Below are positions 25,401-36,148 of a stretch of 64,000 nt of DNA, piece by piece; position 1 is the stretch's first letter; the number at the start of each line of letters is the position of its first letter. The translations under genes and the position numbers were made by a program. Origin of the DNA: Symbiodinium microadriaticum (lineage: Eukaryota > Sar > Dinophyceae > Suessiales > Symbiodiniaceae); contig LSRX01000340.1 in the NCBI GenBank assembly GCA_001939145.1, positions 391,854 through 455,853 of the forward strand. The letters are read 5' to 3'. Below the pieces are notes generated by a model. The model made no database searches. It was not told the origin of the DNA and saw only the letters and a program-made list of their open reading frames with translations.

Positions 25401-28400
25401 CTCTGGATCTGAGTCTGATATCCCCTCCATCGAAAAGGTCATGACCGATTATTTTACAGGGCTATCCTCCCTAACGAAAAATGGAGTTGGAACTGCATGA
25501 TTTTCGCTTTGTGCGTAGTTTCGAAAGCTCCGCGTGCATGCTGGCCTCAACCCTTCAGACCTCTACAGCCCCACATACAGCCGTAGGGTGCATGACCAGG
25601 CTCAAGCCATGCCAAAGAAGACCAGTTAGTTCGAAAAACGCCTTGATACCTGCAGCAACCACTTGGGAAAAGCACTGCCACAGCCGAAATCCTTCCAACC
25701 CGTTTAACAACCGTCAGCGTCCAGCCTAGGCCTTCACTCATAGGTTTCTGGAGGGTAGATCCACAAGGTCCCTGAAAGAAAACATCGAAGCAGCCCGGAT
25801 CCTGGCGGCCTTTTTCTCTCAGGACTTGGATGGTTCGGGGCTGGCTTCCGGGATTCAGGGTTTTCAGGGTTTAGGGTTAAAGCCCTCAGGGCTTCAAGGT
25901 TTATATGATTCAGGCCCTGTGCACCTAAATTAAAGGCTGGTGTGGGTTGTTTTTGGGGTATGGGAGGATGATCTCAAGTCGGCGGCGTTACGCCTGAATC
26001 GCGTGAGCCAAGGCCTTCTGCCTCACTATACCCGCATAGGAGCAGTTACAGTCTGCAGGCACCATGGGACGATGTCTAGATTCATTGGTTTGATATCCCG
26101 ACCAAACCCTAGCTTGAACTTACAAACAATCCAACCCGGAACCTCGAAACTTGTCCCAACAAAATTAGACCAATTTACTTCAGCCCCCAAGGAACCCATG
26201 CCTTCAATCTACGGCCACGCCTTCCTAATTCATCCTGTTCTTGGTCGCCTGGAAATCACGCCTAAACCACGTTATTCCGAATGTCGAAGTCTCATAGCCT
26301 CCCTTCCCCTTACTTCCCAGATGTTGGAGGGTTTAGAGCAGGCGTTCTCCTGTAGTCTCCATGTGACACTTCATGCCCTAGCACGCTGTTGACACGCTCT
26401 ATGTTGGCCTAGGGCACCCTCGCAGACGTAGCGCGGTTTGGAAGACCAGAGGTTGAATCCCAAGACCTCAACCCCCCACAACCCTTTGCAATCTGTGTTG
26501 CATTCTGCGAAGCAGGGGCACCTGATTTATGCGTCCCAAATATATATATATATATATATATCATGAGGATCCTACTACTGATTTCTGCTTTAGCTTAAGT
26601 TGCCTTATAAGACTCCATGCCCAGGTTCGAGACACTCAACTTGAGACCTTCCCCGCAACCCTACCTGGACCATTCCCACCCTATCAACCACAACCCATAT
26701 AAGGTGAGATTGCAAAACCTGGACTCCTGAACATCAACCCCTAAACCTGAAGATCCTAATGCCCTGAACCTTAACTTTGACGCCCAGCCTATAAATCCTG
26801 AAAGCCGAGGTCTCGGCGGCAGTGGCCGCATTTTCGCTGTCGGGAAGCTCTCTCCTGCAGTCCGAAAGCACTATGGCCAGGCCAGGGCGCCTTCGGTCGG
26901 ATGTAGACCTTCAGCCGAGTTCAAAAGGGTTTCGCATCGTAGAGGTCGGACTTTGTAGAGAGCTCTTAAAGGGCTCGCAGCGTGTAGGTCGAATTTGTGC
27001 GGAGCTCAAGGGACTCGCAACGTATATAGATTGAGTTTGTAGAATGTTCAAGGGATTCGCATTCACATCGAGCAGGGCGAGTTTGTAGAGAGCTCCAAGG
27101 ATTCGCATCGATTGGGTTGAATTTGTAGGGAGCTCAAAAAATTCGCAAGGTTGAATTTGTAGGGAGCTCAACGGATTCGCACCGCACAGGTTGAATTTGT
27201 GGAAAGTTCAGGGGATTAGCACTGTATGGGTTGAATTTGTCGAGAGCTCAATGGATTCGCATCGAATAGGTTGAACTTGTAGAGAGCTCAAGGGATTCAT
27301 ATCGGATATGTTGAACCGTTTGGGTTGGATTGTAGAGAGTTGAAGGGATTCGCATCGTATAGGTCGAATTTGTAGAGAGCTCTCGCATCGTGTAGGCCGA
27401 ACTCGTAGATTGTAGAGAGCTCAGGGGATTCGGAGAATGAAATTGCATCGAGCTCAAACGATTCGCACCGTATAGGTTGAATTCGCAGCGGGATTCACAC
27501 CGCTTAAGTCTGATTTGTAGAAAGCTCAAGGGACTCGCATCGTAAAGTTATAGGTTGAATTTGTAGAGAGTTCTATCGGGATTCTCATTTTTTTAATCTT
27601 AAGAAGGTCGTATCGTATTGCGTGGCTTGTTAGAGAGCTCAAGGGATCGCATCGAATTTTTTGAATTTCTAGTAGATAGCTGAAGGGATTCTCTTCATAG
27701 AACCTGCATGTTGGTAAATGGCTCATGGATTCGCATCGTTCAACCTTACAAAGTTGTGGTAGACAGTAGAAGGGACTCGCATTGTACTATCGTATAGTTG
27801 GAACCTTAATCGCTTCCCCCTTTTATTAAACACCCTCCTAATCATTAAAACACATTGGGGCGAATCCTCCCGAAATCAGCCATGCCCTTTAGAACCTTGA
27901 ATTAGGGGGAGGGTTTCGAGGCTCCCAGTACCGTTAGAGTACAGTAAGAAGCAAAAGCAAGAGCATGAGTTAGAGCAAGAGCAGGAGCAAGAGGAAAAGC
28001 AGGAGCACAGCAAGAGCAGCAAGAGCAAAGCAAAAGCACGAGTGGGAGTAAGAGCAAGAGCTGGAGCAAAAGCGGGAGCAGCGGCAAGAGCCTGAGCAGG
28101 CGCAAGAGCCGCAGCAGAAGCAGGAGCAAAAGCCAGCGCGGTAGCAAGATCCAGAGCAGGAGCAATAGCACGACCCCTCCAAAGTGGCAGTAGAGACAAA
28201 AACTAGGGGCAAATGGCTAATGAAGTTGGAGTTCTCAGCAAGATGGGCTCGAACGCCCTGCGGTGCCAGTAGAAGAGCTAGGGGTGCGCGTTGTTATAGG
28301 ACTTTACAGTGGCAGAGCCTGATAGAAGTTTAGAGCCAGGGTCTGGCTTTTTCGGATCAACGCGGTTCACCCGCATCATAGAGCCTGCTAGAAGACTATA

Positions 28401-31400
28401 TTTTCAACGAAGGAGAGACGAATCCTGCATCTCTTGCCACAATGCTTTGTGACCAACGTCAAGACATGTTCAGCCCTCTCGCGTGTTTGCATGTCTTTGT
28501 GTCTTGTCGTATCTTTGGGGGAGCATACATCGACGCGCATGAGGTCAGAGTCAGTTTCAGTGAGCCCCGATCTTCAGGCTGAGGCTCGTGGTGCACAGCA
28601 ACTACGACAAGATCCGGCCGCTTTTGCCGCAATCCAGTGGCCATGCAAGGCTACGTGATCCTGCCGTAGGCTTTCGACGACTTCTTACGTGAAGAGCAGA
28701 CTGTCGTGCCTAACTGTTGGAGCTGCCCTTTGCTGCAACTCCTGGCTGTGTTTACGACCCAAACGCTTCGACACACTGCCATATGGAGACAAGGGCTTTG
28801 GCTGCCTAGCTAATCCGAACCTCAAGCCACTCCCACGGACCCGGATTGTAGGTCATATAGGGACCTGCAAATCGTCTCCGCGTCGATTCCCCATCCATAG
28901 ACAGTGAATCAGTTGGGTTTTGGTCGTCAGGCTTCTACCTTTGCTATGCTGAGGAAGACCACAAACCTTCAACAGTAAGCCAGTAAGCCCTCAGCGAGCC
29001 TGCACCCCGTGAAGATGAGGAGGATTTGGGAATTCGGGCCTTTGGATTTAAGGCTTGGTGTAGTGGAGCTTCGATGAATGGGACGAAATAAATTCCTGAA
29101 CCCTGCGAGAAATCCTAGCAACTCACCTTTTGAGGGCAAAGACGAGCCGAGCTGAGCGGATGCTTCTGGACGACTTTTTGAAGGCCGGGCAGTTCAAGGC
29201 CAAGACTATAATATGGGTAGTTCTCTAATTTAGGGTCCCTTTTCGGTCCCCGCAAAATAGTGCGGCATCCTTCTAAACAGGACATTAAACTGTTCCCGAC
29301 TTTAGAGAACTACCCATAAGAGACACCTCAATACCGAGGCTTGTTACTGGGATCTTCCTGTCGAGGGTCATAAGTGGTGCCTTAATCTGCAAATTCCCGT
29401 TCAGCTTTCGGGATTGGGGTCTGCAAGGGTTTGTGGCTGTTGGGCATCAAGTAACGGTGGTTTTCGGTGGAGTTAGGACAGACTCTGAAGCCTTGAACCC
29501 AAGCATCCTCAAACCCCCAGAGAGCGATGCTGAAGGATGCCATAGGCACGCGCAAAAAAAACAACCTAGCACAAGGTTTGAGAAAACGGCGCCGAACGAA
29601 TCAGGATCCGAGCCAGTTCACCAAGGGCCCGGGCTTCCTCCAGAAAAAGGAAAACGCCGAGGCCAGCTGCTTTGGGTCAGCTTGGAATATGACTTTCCCC
29701 AATTTTTTGTGTACTAGTCATCTCACGCCCCAAAAGGGGGCTTGGAGCTCAAATTTGTTGAAGATTGCTCAGCCGCGGGCAGCGAGGGTGCAGTCGCTTT
29801 TTGGGTCGAGGGTGTAGGACCATGTAGGGAACTCAGGAGTTGTGATTGAAGTTGTTTAAATTGTTTAGAGTTTAGAGGTATGAGTTCAGGGCTTGTGGTA
29901 ATTCGTCTTAAGATACGCTCCGGGAATCGGGGTCTAGAGTGCAGTGCAGACTTCGAGGGCTTAGGGTTTAGGGCTTGAGGTTTAGAAGTCTAGATAAGGT
30001 GTTTACAGAGTCTCACATTCCAGAGTTACTGCAGTTCGGGGCGCATCGGCGCATCCACCCACGATTGCCAGTTAACAGTGTTAGGTCCGCTTGTACATGG
30101 ACGCTTGCTCAGGGAGGGTGGTGACTTGCACTGCTGAAATCGAGGGCCTGGGTTCAGCAAAGCGGTTTATTTTTCCGGAAGTATGAGCCATCGACGCCGC
30201 AGGTATTGAAGAAGTAACTTGGATAACGGGTAACCCGCTAAGTTCTGATGCCAGAGCTCTTCACCGGTCCCCCTTTTTGGGCGGGCCTTGGTGGCGTAAA
30301 CTGTCGTATCACTATAGTAAAGTACGTATGTAGGGACAAAAGAGGGATGTTCCCTCTAGCTCTTCCAGTCTCTGACATATCCCATGAAGCCTAAGTTAAA
30401 CACGAAAACAAATCCTCGAATTTTGAGCGGTCAGACCTCTGCGCCGGCGCCAGGCAGAAGGCCCTGTGGATACGGTGGTGGGCCTTCTCCAGGCCCTTTG
30501 GGGTTGCAGCGTGGCGGTTTAAGTTTGGGGTGCGGCAGAGTAGTTCTGAGAAGTTCGAAGCCATAGCTTCAATGCTCTCTTTCAGCTGCAAAGCCATTGA
30601 CAGCATGATACAGAGTTTGAGTTGAAGATGTTCATTCTGTTTAGCAATATGACACAAGAAACTCTAGAGCCTGAACCTTGAACCCTTAAGTGATGCGTTC
30701 AAGTGTTTGGTTGTGGGCGGTGTGGTGCATGGGAGGGATCCTACCCTTGCAAAAACTATCATGAGTCTGAGCGGGTCACAGGCTGCTGTCCGTTAAGAAG
30801 AGGTGGTCAAACTTACTGTAGGGGGATGCCTTTCACCCCATATGGGAAGTCTCTAAATTATTTTCCTTTGTCGGCCCCCTCAGGAAAGCACCTCAATGTG
30901 ATGCTTGGACGGAGCCATCAACCCCTACAACAAACAGCCTTGGGACCCGGAAAGACCAAACCAACACTAAGACCCAGCACCGAAGAAGACTTGCATATTT
31001 CCGGTCCATGAACTTACGCAGTACAAACTTGAAGTCTTGAGTTGGTTTGTATGCGTTCTAGGTACTCTACTTCAGTGTCGGCGTATATGCTTCATGGATA
31101 CAGCTACCCTAAGGGAATATAATTCGGCAAGAAGTCAGCCGGCCATACAACTTGTTTATCGAGTCCCTGCTGTGAACTTCATATGGGGGTTTATATTGAG
31201 AATCTATTAAACAGTAAGTAGGTTATAGTAATTAGCCTTAGAAATATGGGCTCCTTCATAGGGGTACTTGTGATAAGGATAGGGTTCAGAGTGCTTGAGC
31301 CTCTATCCTGTGCGTCCGTCCTCACTTGGGGCTTCCGTCAGCCCGAAGGCCATGGTTGGCGACTTTCAGCGTGACCTGCAGGACCAGAGAAGAAGCGTAC

Positions 31401-34400
31401 AACTAGTTCCGACATTCGCAATCCCACTAGGGATTTCCGGTGCTGCTGTTCGAGTTCAAGAAATGTTGACTGTTTGGGAAGGGGTTGGTCTGCAGGCGGC
31501 ATGTCCATGTCTAAACCCGGCAGCCTCAACTCCAAAACCCTAAAACCCTTCAGAATACTATTTTGCTCGCAAAGCCCGGACAGGAAGAGCAGGAAGAGGA
31601 CGCCAAGTTGGAGAAGAGCTACCAGGAAGGGTCTTTCAGCTTGAGAGTGGCCACCTTTAACCTTAGAGTAGATAGCTTCGTAATGTAGAGGCCTGCAGAA
31701 AGCTTGTCTTGATGTGTAGAGGTATGTAATATCTTAAACTGAAGCCTAACCCATCCCCCCCCAGAAAAATAAAGCACGCAAACCCTGAATCCTTAAACCC
31801 CTAAGCCCTCAACCCTCTTGAACCGCAATGAAAGGCGCTGGTGGCCGCCAAGACGGGCGAGGTCGCTCCCACAGCATCCGGAAATCTACGCAGCGAGTTC
31901 CTCTTCCCTCATATACAAGATATGTAGACTGAATAGAGCATGTAAGGTCAAGAGAGAACATAAGGTAGTATACAGCATAATTACCACGCACTTACCTTCC
32001 ACGGGTCCTAGGTCTGAGGGATTAGGGCTTCAGGGTTCAGGCGGTTGAGAATTAGGGGCAAGAGTCTGCCGCAAAAAATGGCTTGAGAGTCGCCAGGAGG
32101 TTCCGGATTTCCAGGATTGAAAGTTTCGGATATTAGTGTGTATTTCTTGGGATGTGGGCCGAGGTTGAGGTTTCCCAGGCTTGCATAAAACGGTTGGAGT
32201 GTGTGTGTGTGTGTGTGTCTTATGGTTTAAGTCGGATTTGGGGATTGAAGGTGTTTTTTTTATGAGGTTTGAGGGTTCTTTCTGGGACATCCATGCACCT
32301 TCATCCACAGACGCTTTAAGGCTTTAAGGGATCAAAGACGTAGAGGAAAGGTCCTGTCTTCATCCTCCTAAGCCCCGGGTAGCTTAGCTGAGACGTCCGG
32401 ACAGCATTTCATGACTTGGAGGAGGAAGTCCTACGGCGCTTTATTTCAGGATTCGATCTTTGGATACTGCAATTTTCGGGGGGTTTATACACTCGGGTTT
32501 CCCATATTCTCTGAATGCCAGGTGACCGCTGCGGAGGATCAGGTGTCCACCAAGGCGCCTCGGGCAGCAAGCCCAGGTGTTTTTGGGGCTTCACGGATTC
32601 AAAAATCGGGCCCATTGTTAGCCTTCATAGGACTTCCGTGTGTGTGGAGCATCTGGGCTCTCGGGGTGTGGGGCTTGTTGGGGCTGGGGTGTGGGCAAGC
32701 AGCGTTTCCATTGAAAAGTCCGGAAGCTACTTCGAATCGCAACATTCGACTTCGACCCTGGGTTTCCTGTTGATATACAACTTGTCTTGTTGAGATGTGC
32801 ATGTGAGCCTGCTAAAGTTCAGCACCTGCCAATTTAAGAGGCCTCGGCCACATATCATTGCATGTCACATGTTGCTGAGTTTGAGTCTGAAACCACATTG
32901 CGCCCTGGCAATGCATGTCCGCAGTCTGATGGCCCAGAAGGGTTCCAGAGGGTCGCTGGGGGCTTGGCTTGGGTAGCTTTCCAAGGAAGATCACGGGCCG
33001 GCGACCCAAAGTGTAGGATGTGTTGCAGCTTCGAAGCTTTAAAGCTTCCAAAACCCGCATATGCAGGTCAGAGCCGTGTGCGGCATGCATGCCCCGCACA
33101 GGCCCCCCACATCTATAACATCATGAGACACAACACGAACGAACGACCGGAAGCCCATCACCTAGCGAGCACAGCAGTGTTACTCAAGCACGAGAAGGAA
33201 GGTTTTTTCTGCTGATGACTGCCCCGCCATGCACACGGCCGCGCGGAGCTCTCGTCCCTGCACGGGCACCTTTTGGGCCTGTTTTCGCCAAGGCCACGGC
33301 CAAGGCCTCCGTCAAAGCCAAAGTCGCGGCGGCCAAGTCCCACGGGCCCCAACCCGTGAATGTTCCCTGCACAGTGCCACCAAAGGCACGACCGGTGGGA
33401 GGAATTCCAGTGCCAGCTCTCCTGATGGCACAGCCCGTGCTCCCCGCACCGCAGCCTGCAGATGTGCCCCAAAAGGCCGGCACCGCAAGCACAGCGGGAA
33501 CATCAGAGCTGCCAACGTGGACGAAGGCTTCCGCGCCTGTCGCCTCGCCGGTGAAGACGGAGGCGGAGTCGAAGGCCATCGAGGCAGCGCCAGAGAAGGC
33601 CGAGAAAGTCCAGGAGCAAGTGGATCACTATCCCCCAAACACCCACCACCAAAAGATCTATAGAATCCCTTAACCACCCTGTAGCCTTTCCCCCGCTTAT
33701 ATATTCGCCCTCTTTAGCTGCTCCAGGAGAAGGAAGAGCTCTCTGAGGACATGCAGCGGAAGCTCCAGGAGTGGTGGCAGCGCATCCAGGCCAGGGCCAA
33801 GCCGGGGCCCGAGGAAAAGGCGCAGCGAAGAGCCTCTCTTGGCAGTTTATAATATGGATGTCTGAGTTAAAGAAAGAAAAAGGGGTCGGAGGAAAGGGAA
33901 GTGTGGTGTAGATTGTTGCGGGTTGTGTGTTTTGCAGTAGAGTTCGTCGATGTTTCAGGGTTGAGGCTTCGTTCTTGAAATAAAACAGTTTTGGCATTCA
34001 GGCAGGAGCAGTTCTCTCATTCTCGTGGTAGGTGTGAATAGCGGTTCTAGATTGCAAAGTCTCGGAATGAGATGGATAGGAGACTTTAACGCAGACCTGC
34101 ACATTCCAGGATAAAGGTAGTAGGCACTCGCAGCATCAAGCTGCTGCTCTCGGAGTCAGCTAGACATCGTTCTGAGTTCCTTCTCTTGCGTGCCCCATTT
34201 CTTCAATGTCACGTCCGAACCATGACGGTGGGACAGGCCAATGCGGGAAATACAAGAGTCTCTGGAGTCGAGGAAAGGTTCAAGATTGGCGAAACCTGCA
34301 ACCCAGAATNAAGACAGTCCAGAAATCCTTTTGCTCACGGCCCTTTTATGGTTGTGATTCGTGATCATTATTATTCCTTTGTTATTTTTGGCATTCCTTC

Positions 34401-34540
34401 TTCGTTTCATGTTCGAGAGCCCAGGAACTCGGGAGCGAGCCCGGCTGAAGGCCGACCTGGCTCGCGACGAGCTCGAGGAGAGCTCCCGACGCCGAGCGGC
34501 CTCCAAGCAGCTGCGCCAGGACGAGGTGGCCTCGAGTGCG
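22357..34540 (+). CDS. Discontinuous coiled-coil gene, upstream block of micro-exons
   Basis: Summary entry for plus-strand exons at 22357, 24716, 25024, 26810, 28578, 31584, 31835, 32522 and 34436. They carry the same charged helix character and fit the N-terminal or middle part of the same family as the 42.9-59.7 kb gene. The best-supported run is 31584 to 32554, where three consecutive micro-exons join in phase 0 to give [23 protein letters not shown], a typical family segment. Two explanations remain. Either this is the first half of one protein of more than 55 kb gene span, or it is a separate tandem relative whose end lies near 34-38 kb. No start codon or splice-leader site was identified. 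Long-read cDNA would settle linkage. Confidence 0.55.
22795..22916. repeat. (GT)n microsatellite
   Basis: GTGT runs with GTTT and GTCT variants; explains the Cys/Val-rich frames. Confidence 0.95.
23028..23270 (+). CDS. Possible exon, Arg-rich, unknown
   Basis: The plus frame is open for about 80 codons and reads [20 protein letters not shown], then [20 protein letters not shown] and [15 protein letters not shown] before TAA at 23270-23272. Composition is plausible for protein, but the minus strand is open across the same DNA and no splice borders stand out. Not recognised. Confidence 0.3.
24716..24778 (+). CDS. Coiled-coil exon [17 protein letters not shown]
   Basis: A 63-nt, phase-0 exon lies between CTTGTCAG (ending 24715) and GTTTAG (24779, a canonical GT donor). 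It ends [14 protein letters not shown], the family's LTKEIA heptad. It joins directly in phase 0 to the exon at 25024 to give [17 protein letters not shown]. Confidence 0.65.
25024..25083 (+). CDS. Coiled-coil exon [20 protein letters not shown]
   Basis: The acceptor CCGTTTCCGAAG has a pyrimidine tract. The frame reads [18 protein letters not shown], matching the family segment 'A(T/E)xxRxxEHxxFxxxE'. A GA donor (GAGACG) at 25084 keeps phase 0; a GC donor at 25089 is the alternative. Confidence 0.7.
25090..26800. other. Putative intron, no exon seen
   Basis: Lies between the ATLSTAEAL and VSAAVAAF exons. It holds (AC)n at 25227-25243, (TA)n at 26541-26562 and a 150-codon open frame (25940-26392) rich in degenerate CCCTAAA-type sequence that I do not believe is coding. 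Confidence 0.45.
26810..26875 (+). CDS. Exon [20 protein letters not shown]
   Basis: Acceptor AAAGCCGAG ends at 26809. The frame reads [17 protein letters not shown], which fits the Ala-rich, SLLQ-bearing spacer that follows the coil in this family. A GC donor at 26876 (GCCAGG) would end it in phase 0 after ATG. It lies just left of the 40-bp tandem array. Confidence 0.5.
26920..27795. repeat. Tandem array, unit about 40 bp, some 20 diverged copies
   Basis: Units carry GAATTTGTAGAGAGCTCAAG followed by GGATTCGCATCGTATAGGTT, with length changes between copies. The GAGCTC core recurs. Not coding; it sits in a putative intron. Confidence 0.9.
27940..28172 (+). repeat. AGCAAG/AGCAGG hexamer low-complexity array
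   Basis: Imperfect GAGCAA, GAGCAG and AAGCAA units; Ala/Leu/Cys-rich frames on the minus strand are by-products. Confidence 0.9.
28578..28637 (+). CDS. Exon [18 protein letters not shown]
   Basis: Acceptor CGATCTTCAG ends at 28577, followed by G. The frame reads [20 protein letters not shown]. The xDPAAFAxI motif is shared with the family segment I know as 'xNPAAFAQI'. The 3' border is not a clear GT, GC or GA and could fall a few bases to either side. Confidence 0.6.
29212..29318 (+). mobile_element. MITE-like element with perfect 17-bp terminal inverted repeats, copy 1
   Basis: TATGGGTAGTTCTCTAA at 29212-29228 is exactly inverted at 29302-29318. Total 107 bp including a TA at each end, so a TA target duplication with TGGGTAG termini is likely. 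The interior is non-coding. Confidence 0.8.
29605..29675 (+). CDS. Weak exon candidate [19 protein letters not shown]
   Basis: Between GAATCAG (29604) and a GT at 29676 the frame reads [20 protein letters not shown]. FLQxK is a family-like spacer motif, but there is no in-phase partner to support it. Confidence 0.3.
31342..31396 (+). CDS. Exon candidate [17 protein letters not shown]
   Basis: Acceptor CTTCCGTCAG ends at 31341 and the donor GTACAA starts at 31397. The frame reads [19 protein letters not shown], which fits the start of a coil module. Partner exons to either side are not certain. Confidence 0.45.
31584..31625 (+). CDS. Coiled-coil micro-exon [14 protein letters not shown]
   Basis: Acceptor CCCGGACAG ends at 31583, followed by G. 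A GA donor (GAAGGG) at 31626 gives a phase-0, 42-nt exon. A GT at 31631 is the alternative but breaks the join to the next exon. [14 protein letters not shown] joined to ALVAAKTGE is a classic family segment. Confidence 0.7.
31835..31861 (+). CDS. 27-nt coiled-coil micro-exon ALVAAKTGE
   Basis: Acceptor GCAATGAAAG ends at 31834; the donor GTCGCT starts at 31862. Nine codons read ALVAAKTGE in phase 0. The exon was accepted because both joins keep frame and restore the family order [18 protein letters not shown]. It is too small for any ORF caller. Confidence 0.65.
32195..32219. repeat. (GT)n microsatellite
   Basis: GTGT run in a putative intron. Confidence 0.9.
32522..32554 (+). CDS. 33-nt coiled-coil micro-exon [11 protein letters not shown]
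   Basis: Acceptor GAATGCCAG ends at 32521. A GC donor (GCGCCT) at 32555 gives phase 0. A longer version to a GT donor at 32577 would add [18 protein letters not shown] continues the coil from ALVAAKTGE. Confidence 0.6.
33202..33619 (+). CDS. Ala/Pro/Lys-rich exon, first of a pair (low-complexity linker into coil)
   Basis: The plus frame is open from about 33202 (ATG 33215-33217) to a GT donor at 33620, one of the longest coding pieces in the window. It is GC-rich and reads [20 protein letters not shown], then Pro-rich [20 protein letters not shown], and ends [13 protein letters not shown]. The tail joins in phase 0 to [11 protein letters not shown] in the next exon. Other frames, including a minus-strand frame, are open because of GC content, but only this one leads into a coiled coil. 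The 5' border is uncertain; the ATG could be a true start. It resembles disordered linkers of scaffold proteins; no family is recognised. Confidence 0.6.
33718..33852 (+). CDS. Coiled-coil exon [16 protein letters not shown], ends at TAA or a GC donor
   Basis: The acceptor follows a pyrimidine-rich tract (TTCGCCCTCTTTAG, ending 33717), closing a 98-bp GT-AG intron. The frame reads [20 protein letters not shown] then [20 protein letters not shown] and reaches TAA at 33850-33852. A GC donor at 33842 could instead carry the transcript on. Clear charged helix with a WW pair. Together with the preceding exon it gives a protein of Ala/Pro linker plus coiled coil, and may be a short gene of its own lying between the two coil blocks. 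Confidence 0.65.
   Translation: MLQEKEELSEDMQRKLQEWWQRIQARAKPGPEEKAQRRASLGSL
34436..34540 (+). CDS. Coiled-coil exon [18 protein letters not shown]
   Basis: A GC-rich exon in an AT-rich setting, ending at a clear GT (34541). The frame reads [20 protein letters not shown] then [15 protein letters not shown]. The start is chosen at AG 34435 to keep phase 0; an AG at 34424 with a better pyrimidine context is the alternative. It could follow [11 protein letters not shown] of the upstream block or belong with the 33.2-33.9 kb exons. Confidence 0.7.
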
Positions 34541-34562
34541 GTCTTTGCTCTAGGTCTAGATC

Positions 34563-34882
34563 TGTGTCTGTGTACATGTATATATGTGTGTGTATGTTTG
34601 TATGTATGGATGCATGTACATATGTATGTACGTATGTATGTATACATGTATTTCATACATAAGTTCACATATTTACATTATTAGTATCTCTCTCTCTATA
34701 TATATATGTATATATATATATATATAAGTATACATAATTGTCTATCTATCTGTTTATTTAATCATTCAGTGAAGTTATATGCGTGCATACATACATACTC
34801 ACATACATACGTACGTACATACGTACGTACATACATACATACATACATAGACAGATACCTACATACCTATAGATATGCATGA
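34563..34882. repeat. GTAT/ACAT/TA microsatellite block
   Basis: TGTATG, TATATA and ACATAC runs directly after the ADLARDEL exon donor. Confidence 0.9.
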
Positions 34883-35014
34883 GAAACAGATGCCTTCGAC
34901 TTTTGGGTTGGGCTTCGGTGTACGTATAATCGTATACATATATAGAAGGGCATCGATGCCATCACCTTTTCGAATTAGCTGAGGGCGGAAGTGTTTCGGG
35001 CTTTACAGTACCGT

Positions 35015-35240
35015 AGTATGTATGTATGTATGTATGTATGTATGTATGTATGTATGTATGTTTGTATGTTTGTATGTATGTATGTATGTATGTATATATA
35101 TACATATATACATAGGTGTGTGTGTGTGTGTACAAATATATACATGTGAATATAATCAATAGAATGAATACAAAGATGAACAAGTAGAGAAATGTTCCAT
35201 CCATCCATCCATCTATGCATGCATGCATGCATGCATACAT
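35015..35240. repeat. (TATG)n, (TA)n, (GT)n, (CCAT)n and (GCAT)n microsatellites
   Basis: Pure TATG run at 35017-35060, then mixed tetranucleotides. Confidence 0.95.
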
Positions 35241-35411
35241 ACACGATCCACACAGGTTTCACAAGGGCAAACAAGGGGTTCAGGCTTGTGGTCTGGAGTT
35301 TAAGGTGTTTCAGCGCTCTCTGAGGCTTCAGGAAGGCTTTAGGCGGGCGGATATGTTGAGTGTTCCCTTCAAGAAAATGCTGATTTGGGGTTCTCTGGCT
35401 GTGTCTACCTC

Positions 35412-35444
<33 letters not shown>

Positions 35445-35455
35445 TTTTTTTTCAT
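35412..35455. repeat. (TA)n and poly-T
   Basis: TATATA runs followed by T9. Confidence 0.9.
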
Positions 35456-36148
35456 GCATGCTTATGTTACGAGCTTTCCCGCTTTGCGAGCCCTAAGGTG
35501 CGAATCCGACTCGAAACCGAAAAGCCTCAGGAGACGCAAACCTGAAGGAGTGAGCCCAACTCGAAACTGTGTACCGAAAGCCTGAAACCTGAACCCAAGA
35601 CCCAAAAAGAACCCAAGACCCCTGGAACCCAAGTCGAGGCTTTTCTCCGCTGCATGGCCGGCGGACGTCTTCTCGCCTTGGACCCGGGAAAGGGAGGGGG
35701 GTCCCTTTTTGTGCTCTCTTCAAAGGTCCCAGAAAGCGCCACGTCATGCGAGCCCTGAAGGCCCTTGAGGGTTCCTGAAATAGATCAGAAGGGTTCCCTG
35801 TTTTTTTCCATGGGAAAAGCGCCTTCGGGGAGGGGGTTTTAGGGGTTTCCTCGCAGTTTTCAGGTTGGTTCTAACTTCATCATAGCTTTTTCGGGCACCC
35901 AGCCCGTGCTAGGAAAGGGGGTTCTTATCTCCGGAACATACATGTGGTAGCTTTAGGGTTTGCGGCTATACGCAACGTAAACTGCTTTTAGCGCTGCAAT
36001 GCACGGAGCTGGCTGCAGCTCACTGCCTGCAACTGCCCATGAGCCCATAAGTAAGTTTGCTTATGAGGTAAGGCCTAAAACTTAAACCCTCGTAATCCTG
36101 GTCCTCGTGTTATAAGGAAGCCCATACCACATCGCTTCAGTAGGGTAG

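Noticed and set aside
25940-26392. 150-codon plus-strand open frame
   Set aside because: Rich in degenerate telomere-like words, with no heptads or known motif; judged intronic.
27876-28212. Leu/Ala/Cys-rich minus-strand frames that look like signal or membrane segments
   Set aside because: They are translations of the AGCAAG hexamer repeat in three frames.
33184-33579. 131-codon minus-strand frame over the Ala/Pro-rich exon
   Set aside because: GC-rich DNA leaves several frames open; only the plus frame splices into a coiled coil.
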